Assembly: GCA_019057735.1 (NCBI GenBank)
Contig: JAHLWV010000072.1
Span: forward strand, 1 to 9,993
Source: Promethearchaeota archaeon
Lineage (GTDB): Archaea; Asgardarchaeota; Lokiarchaeia; Sigynarchaeales; SOKP01
DNA length: 9,993 bases
Direction of reading: 5' to 3'
Shown here piece after piece: positions 6,029 through 9,993 of this stretch. Under the pieces are notes generated by a model. It was not told the origin of the DNA. It did no database searches and was given only the letters and a program-made list of their open reading frames with translations. Both the position numbers and the translations under genes were made by a program. Position 1 is the stretch's first letter; the number at the start of each line of letters is the position of its first letter.

Positions 6029-6823
6029 TTATATGATATCTTCGCTTTCTCCTTCTTCTTTTTCTTCCACTTCTACCTTTTGCAATAGTTCGGTTAATAC
6101 CACTTTATTAAAAGAAAAAAGCATTCTGGGGATATATTTATCAGCTAAATAGGTTCCATCATCGATCTCTTCTTTTAAAGGGAATAACTGCTTTTCTTTG
6201 ATTACAGAACCTAAATAATTTCGTTCATATTCGCGATATCCAAAGATTTCATTTTTTACAATAACAATTTTTCGTTCAAATCCTTCAGGAATTCCCGCTT
6301 TTTCAAGTACTAGGAGTATTTTTTCCCTCGATAAAGACTCAAGAAGCTCAAGATCTTCAGCTGTACCTTCATAAGCAGGTCCAGTTTGAGTAAGTTCATA
6401 ATCGATCGCTTTCTCTAACCCTATCATTACTTTAAAACCATGTGTTTCGTCATCTTGGTCAACAGCAGTAATTTTAAAGGCAATTCCGTGTTTGTCCCTT
6501 ATAGCTGGAGCCATCTTTGCAGCGATGAATTTCATTCTTGTAGTTGTATTGTAGCCGTGCCACAACCAGACTCTGTAATGCTGCGGATCTGTAAAAAGAA
6601 GAACAAAATCATCATCTAACAAATCTTGTAATTTTAATTCAGGATCAATTATTAATTCTTCAAAATCACCGATCTCATCGTTAAATTGGTAAACGATAAT
6701 ATCTTGAACTTTTCTTTCAGGAATATCTTCTACTTTTTCTACTTTCTCTTCTATTTCTTCTTCTACTTCTTCTTCTACTTCTTCTTTCGTGTTATTTTTA
6801 GCTGGGGGTTGCTCATCTGGCAT
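6029..6823 (-). CDS. Gelsolin-like domain protein with acidic termini
   Basis: This 264-residue soluble protein has three parts. Residues 1-38 are an acidic, Glu-repeat segment likely to be helical or disordered. Residues about 55-137 resemble one gelsolin/severin domain: DDDFVLLFTD (70-79), then YRVWLWHGYNTT (83-94) matching the family's YVWxGxxaS hairpin, the long helix RMKFIAAKMAPAIRDKHG (96-113), and the exit strand ITAVDQDDETHGF (118-130) like the VDEGxExxxF of gelsolins. Residues 138-248 are an alpha/beta region with KIVIVKNEIFGY (185-196) that I do not recognise, followed by another acidic tail. Gelsolin-like actin regulators are known from Asgard archaea, so an actin-binding or filament-severing role is plausible but inferred. 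A single domain would bind rather than cap and sever fully. The ATG at 6823 has no Shine-Dalgarno; a TATA-like ATTTATTA about 28 bases upstream would give a near-leaderless mRNA. Confidence 0.6.
   Translation of the reverse strand: MPDEQPPAKNNTKEEVEEEVEEEIEEKVEKVEDIPERKVQDIIVYQFNDEIGDFEELIIDPELKLQDLLDDDFVLLFTDPQHYRVWLWHGYNTTTRMKFIAAKMAPAIRDKHGIAFKITAVDQDDETHGFKVMIGLEKAIDYELTQTGPAYEGTAEDLELLESLSREKILLVLEKAGIPEGFERKIVIVKNEIFGYREYERNYLGSVIKEKQLFPLKEEIDDGTYLADKYIPRMLFSFNKVVLTELLQKVEVEEKEEGESEDII
6724..6788 (-). repeat. Imperfect GAAGAAGTA-type repeat coding for the acidic N-terminus
   Basis: On the minus strand, imperfect 9-base units of GTAGAAGAA type (plus-strand form TTCTTCTAC) encode the Glu/Val-rich residues 13-33 of the gelsolin-like protein. 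A shorter similar stretch codes for the acidic C-terminus near 6036-6080. Such simple coding repeats can expand and contract, so the length of the acidic arm may vary between strains. Confidence 0.6.
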
Positions 6824-6912
6824 TTTATTTAATTTAAATTGCTTTAATTACTTAATAAATAGTTAGGATTAATAATATATTATTATTTTTGCTTTAAAAA
6901 TAGATGTAGAAT
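6824..6912 (-). promoter_or_regulatory. Intergenic: T-run after hydrolase gene and promoter of gelsolin-like gene
   Basis: This 89-base spacer separates two genes on the minus strand. It holds a five-T run (6900-6896) just after the hydrolase stop, a weak archaeal terminator candidate, and the perfect palindrome AATAATATATTATT (6871-6884). An AT-rich TATA-like element near 6851-6858 is placed correctly to start a near-leaderless transcript at the ATG at 6823. The palindrome is pure A/T and may be chance. Confidence 0.3.
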
Positions 6913-7707
6913 TTAATTCAGAAATTCGATTATAGCTTTTAAGACCAAATTTGGTTCTTCGACAAAAGGAGCATGTGCGCTTTTACTAAACCATGTGATT
7001 TGGGAATTTGTTATTAATTCAGCGAGTATTTCGGCGTTTTGAGGTGGAACTAAAATGTCCTTCTTTCCATGCATGATTAAGGTAGATATCTTTAATTCTT
7101 TTAATTTATCGCATGTATTGAGCGATTCAATTGCCTTTGTTTGATGTTCGTAATTTTCGGGCGACATTGGCGTTTTTGCCATGTTTTGAATCGCATATCC
7201 AATAAGCTTGGGGTTTTTTTTTATGAATTCGTTTGAATAGAATATAGTCAAAGTTTCTTCTGCTATTTCTTCTATAGTTCGCCCCTCTCTTGGCTTATCT
7301 ATGATCTGTAATACTTCTGAAGATGCTGAAATTGATTTAGGTCCACCACAACTTGTGGAACATAAAATTAACTTCTTTATCCTATTATAGTTTAAAACCA
7401 ACTCTTGGGCAATACCACCTCCCATTGAGTGTCCGAAAAGATGGGTATATTCAACGTTTAAAGCATCCATTAAACCAATTGTGTCGTCTGCTAGTGTTTT
7501 TATCGTGTAATCCAGTTTGGGATCGTCAGATTGTCCTGTTCCTCTATTATCGAACACAATAACTTTAAAATGTTTTGCTAATTCTTTAAGAAAATATCTC
7601 CCCCACCAGCTAGTGTTTGCCCCCAAACCTAAGATCATTAATAGAGGATGCCCCTCGCCGTAAACTTCGTAGTATAAATTAAAATTATTAATTTTAACCT
7701 TAGGCAT
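6913..7707 (-). CDS. Alpha/beta-fold hydrolase
   Basis: This 264-residue cytosolic enzyme is of the alpha/beta hydrolase superfamily (esterase, lactonase or carboxylesterase-like). The oxyanion region is LGLGANTSWW (26-35). DNRGTGQSDDP (53-63) is the conserved strand-4 loop. The nucleophile elbow is GHSMGG (92-97) with Ser94. The acid is Asp217 in GKKDILVPP (214-222), and the base is His245 in SAHAPFVEEP (243-252). The triad is complete, the lid region (about 120-200) is of normal size, and there is no signal peptide. It most resembles the 3-oxoadipate enol-lactonase/BioH-like branch, but the substrate cannot be read from sequence. The ATG at 7707 follows a GGGG stretch (7721-7718) that may serve as Shine-Dalgarno, about 10 bases away. 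It stands alone, with 89 bases to the next gene on its strand. Confidence 0.92.
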   Translation of the reverse strand: MPKVKINNFNLYYEVYGEGHPLLMILGLGANTSWWGRYFLKELAKHFKVIVFDNRGTGQSDDPKLDYTIKTLADDTIGLMDALNVEYTHLFGHSMGGGIAQELVLNYNRIKKLILCSTSCGGPKSISASSEVLQIIDKPREGRTIEEIAEETLTIFYSNEFIKKNPKLIGYAIQNMAKTPMSPENYEHQTKAIESLNTCDKLKELKISTLIMHGKKDILVPPQNAEILAELITNSQITWFSKSAHAPFVEEPNLVLKAIIEFLN

Positions 7708-8169
7708 TATTTAAATTCCCCTTTCGATTAGTTATCGTTGTATAAGATTTTAATTTATTTTAATATTAGGTTTTTCTTAATTTTAGTATTTTAAAAACTG
7801 GACTTTAACAACAGCAAAGTTCACAAGATATAAAAATTTCGAGTAATTATATTCCTCAAGCTCTAATTTTATTGGCAATGGAAACTTTAGAAATTTAATT
7901 CATTGCGGGAATTGCCAAGCTTGGTCAAAGGCGCTGGACTCAGAATCCAGTCCCGTAGGAGTTCGGGAGTTCGAATCTCCCTTCCCGCACTTAACCACAA
8001 TGATAACACTTAAGAATTAGAAGATTGGATTTGTAATTTAATATACTTTTTAAATAATTGGGAAAGATTATACCTCAATTCTCACTCACACTACCAAAAG
8101 ATAAATACCTAAGGTGGGGGAAGGAATTATTGTTTTTTATGCAGTTAGTTTTTTTTATAAATCGTAGAT
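7708..8169. other. Region without protein genes around tRNA-Leu
   Basis: Apart from the tRNA, no open frame of useful length was seen on either strand in these 462 bases. The left part (7708-7904) should carry the hydrolase promoter (minus strand) and the tRNA promoter; TATAAAAA at 7829-7836 is the clearest TATA-like site. The right part (7990-8169) contains a G-rich patch, ACCTAAGGTGGGGGAAGG (8107-8124), standing out in AT-rich DNA, followed by T-runs near 8133 and 8149. Its role is unknown. Confidence 0.5.
7905..7989 (+). tRNA. tRNA-Leu (anticodon CAG)
   Basis: A full cloverleaf can be drawn. The acceptor stem is GCGGGAA / TTCCCGC (7905-7911, 7982-7988) with discriminator A at 7989. The D stem is GCC/GGC, with the D loop containing GG. 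The anticodon stem CTGGA/TCCAG (7934-7938, 7946-7950) encloses the loop CTCAGAA with anticodon CAG at 7941-7943. The long type II variable arm is 14 bases (7951-7964) with a TCC/GGA stem. The T arm is GGGAG-TTCGAAT-CTCCC (7965-7981). The long variable arm confirms a leucine-type tRNA, reading CUG. There is no intron, and CCA is not encoded. Confidence 0.97.
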
Positions 8170-8367
8170 TTAAATTACGTGTAATTCATTATTGCATTTA
8201 GGGCAGAATAAAGGTAATTCCTCTTTACATGGCTCTAAATCTTCGCTATTCAGCAATTTTCTCCAACATATTAATTTTCCATCTTTTTCGATCATATCTC
8301 GACCATGGTGTTGAGGTATAATATTTTTAGTTTCGCAACTTTGACAAATAATTAATTTTGCATTGCT
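8170..8367 (-). other. Cys/His-rich C-terminal tail of the metal ATPase
   Basis: The last 65 or so residues of the ATPase hold CQSC (visible 550-553), IPQHHG (559-564), CW (576-577), a lone Cys at 589 and CPKC (597-600) close to the end. The CxxC...PxHxG pattern resembles short archaeal zinc-binding appendages, and two CxxC pairs suggest a zinc-ribbon-like or metal-sensing module. It lies on the cytosolic side after the last membrane helix. Most ZntA/CadA pumps carry such sites at the N-terminus, so this could be an alternative regulatory or metal-delivery domain. Confidence 0.6.
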
Positions 8368-9993
8368 TTCTAAGTTCTCCAAAGAGAGTTCTTTAAACTT
8401 TATTTTATACCTGAAAATGGTCATTCCATTGATTAAAACGAGTAAGGACACGCCCATATCTGCTATTCCAACAGCAAGCCACAGCGACATAAAGCCTAAA
8501 ACTGTGAGAATCGCGAAAGTAACTTTGACAATTATCGAAGTCCAAATGTTTTGTCTTATGATTCTATTGGTCCTTTTTGTAATATCAAAGAAAGTTATAA
8601 TTTTCTTTAAATCGTCGCTCATAATAATAACATCCGCTGTTTCTAAAGTTAAATCCGTTGCCGAAGCACCAATCGCAATTCCTAAATCTGATAATGCTAA
8701 GGCAGGAGCATCGTTTATTCCGTCACCAACCATAGCCACTCCTTTAAATTTCTTTTTTAATCTTTCAATTTCCTCTAATTTTTGGTCGGGTAACAATTCT
8801 CCGTAGTAAGAATCTATATCTAAACACTCCCCTATTGTGTTGCATACTAACTGATTATCCCCCGAGATAAGAACTGACTGATAACCTCGTTTTTTCAAAC
8901 CATCGACTAAGAGGGGTGCTGAAACTCTTAACACATCTCTGATTGTAATTAGTCCCATAATTGTTTTATTGTTACCAACTAATATAGGAATAGTTCCAGA
9001 TAATTCGGTTTCTTCAAAGATATCATCAGGAAGGTCAAACTTTAATTCTTCAAGGTAATTCTTACTTCCTACATAATAAACTTCCCCTTGAATTACTCCT
9101 TTAATACCTTTACCTTTAGTGATTTTAAAATCTTCTACAGTATATAACGGTAATTGCATTTGTTTCGCTTGGTAAACGATAGCTTTTCCAATTGGGTGCT
9201 CTGAAAGATTTTCTAAGCTAGCAGCTATTTTAATAACCTCTTGTTTATTGCTGGAATAATTAACAATGTTAAAAACTTTTAAATTCCCTTCCGTGAGAGT
9301 TCCGGTCTTATCAAACGCGATTAACTCGATATTTTTCGCTATTTCAATAAATTTGTTTCCTTTAACCAGTATTCCTTCCTTTGCCAATTTTGTGAGTGCG
9401 GCTATATTAGCTAAAGGAGTTGACAATGTGAGAGCACAAGGACAAGATACTACTAGTAAAATTAAACCTCGGTAAAACCACACGTTAAAATCTAGGCTAA
9501 ATACGACCGTGGGTACAATCATAACAAGGAGCGCGCTAATCAATATAATTGGCGTATAATATTTAGCAAACTTTTCAATAAATCGTTCGCTATCGCTTTT
9601 GTTTTGTTGAGCTAATTTAATACTTTCGGCTATTTTAGCCACAACTGTGTTTGAACTCTCTCTTATTACTTTTATATCCACAAAACTATCGTTGTTGATA
9701 CTTGCGGCAAAGATTTCATCGTTTTCTTCTTTGAAAATAGGTAAGGACTCGCCTGTTATTGCACTTTCGTCGAAATAAGATTTCCCTTTTACGATTATTC
9801 CATCCAGAGGGGCTTTCATTCCTGGTTTAATACCGATTATTTCACCGATCTTTACAGTTTCAGTCGGTACTTTTTCGTAGCTATCTTCAATCTTTAATAG
9901 AGCGTCATCTGGAGCTAATTCAAGTAATTCTTTGATCGCATTTTTAGATTTTTCTGTAGTTAATTCCTCTAAATATTCAGCTATTGCATAAAG
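8170..9993 (-). CDS. P1B-type heavy-metal ATPase, Zn/Cd/Pb class (5' end cut by window edge)
   Basis: This is a membrane pump that exports divalent heavy metals using ATP. The frame is open to the right edge, giving 607 visible residues; the true start and first membrane helices, with any N-terminal metal-binding domain, lie outside. In visible numbering: LYAIAEYLEE (1-10) is the end of an early membrane helix, TGES (80-83) the actuator motif, and SCPCAL (183-188) the transmembrane metal site. DKTGTLT (228-234) holds the phosphorylated Asp228, EHP (265-267) is the P1B nucleotide-site His, and GDGIND (423-428) the hinge motif. Lys490 and Asp512 (in ADMG) in the last two helices match the pair that marks ZntA/CadA-type pumps rather than copper pumps. 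After the last helix, a tail of about 65 residues carries six cysteines and two adjacent histidines. Regulation not visible. Confidence 0.93.
   Translation of the reverse strand, partial: LYAIAEYLEELTTEKSKNAIKELLELAPDDALLKIEDSYEKVPTETVKIGEIIGIKPGMKAPLDGIIVKGKSYFDESAITGESLPIFKEENDEIFAASINNDSFVDIKVIRESSNTVVAKIAESIKLAQQNKSDSERFIEKFAKYYTPIILISALLVMIVPTVVFSLDFNVWFYRGLILLVVSCPCALTLSTPLANIAALTKLAKEGILVKGNKFIEIAKNIELIAFDKTGTLTEGNLKVFNIVNYSSNKQEVIKIAASLENLSEHPIGKAIVYQAKQMQLPLYTVEDFKITKGKGIKGVIQGEVYYVGSKNYLEELKFDLPDDIFEETELSGTIPILVGNNKTIMGLITIRDVLRVSAPLLVDGLKKRGYQSVLISGDNQLVCNTIGECLDIDSYYGELLPDQKLEEIERLKKKFKGVAMVGDGINDAPALALSDLGIAIGASATDLTLETADVIIMSDDLKKIITFFDITKRTNRIIRQNIWTSIIVKVTFAILTVLGFMSLWLAVGIADMGVSLLVLINGMTIFRYKIKFKELSLENLESNAKLIICQSCETKNIIPQHHGRDMIEKDGKLICWRKLLNSEDLEPCKEELPLFCPKCNNELHVI

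Noticed and set aside
5949..6152. Plus-strand Phe/Leu-rich frame that looks like a membrane segment
   Set aside because: It is the antisense of Lys/Glu-rich coding sequence in the small membrane protein and the gelsolin-like gene, which commonly produces false Phe/Ser-rich frames.
6871..6884. AATAATATATTATT palindrome as an operator
   Set aside because: It contains only A and T, so a palindrome of this length is easily reached by chance here; kept only as a note in the spacer entry.
7802..7820. ACTTT / AAAGT inverted repeat upstream of tRNA-Leu
   Set aside because: Five-base arms of ordinary composition in AT-rich DNA; no support as an operator or terminator.
8363..8806. Plus-strand frame of 147 codons
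   Set aside because: It is antisense to the conserved hinge and membrane-helix region of the metal ATPase, with no family resemblance of its own.
9819..9819. ATG at 9819 as the start of the ATPase
   Set aside because: The same frame continues open to the window edge and the 58 upstream residues match P1B-ATPase sequence, so this Met is internal.

Overview
The window looks archaeal and most likely comes from an Asgard archaeon of the Lokiarchaeia kind. This is an inference from several signs. The DNA is very AT-rich. The first gene of one operon has a BRE/TATA promoter about 25 bases before an ATG that lacks a Shine-Dalgarno site (leaderless style), while internal genes have GGAGG or GAGG sites. 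The tRNA-Leu gene has no encoded CCA. There is a gelsolin-like, actin-regulator-type protein, and non-pyrrolysine MttB-family methyltransferases are present. No mobile element, CRISPR array or phage gene was seen.

Positions 1-5032 hold a corrinoid methyl-transfer island. Two MttB-superfamily methyltransferases (503 and 507 aa, gap-free against each other over at least 360 residues) lie on opposite strands on either side of one corrinoid protein gene (2837-3478) and a 171-bp divergent promoter region. The left mttB is followed, with its TAA overlapping an ATG, by a gamma-family PLP enzyme resembling methionine gamma-lyase; that gene runs off the left edge. Together they suggest demethylation of a methylated amine or betaine, or of a methylated sulfur compound. 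The methyl group would be carried on the corrinoid protein, and the PLP enzyme would work on a related amino acid. The methyl acceptor enzyme (MtgA/MtbA type) and the corrinoid activator (RamA type) are not in the window.

Positions 5051-7707 hold unrelated genes on the minus strand: a VTT/DedA-like membrane protein convergent with the second mttB, an unlisted 50-aa single-span basic membrane protein (5843-5995), a gelsolin-like acidic protein, and an alpha/beta hydrolase.

Positions 7708-8169 contain no protein gene but carry tRNA-Leu(CAG) at 7905-7989. From 8170 to the right edge is the C-terminal 607 residues of a P1B-type heavy-metal ATPase of the Zn/Cd/Pb class, with an unusual Cys/His-rich C-terminal tail; its N-terminus is outside the window.
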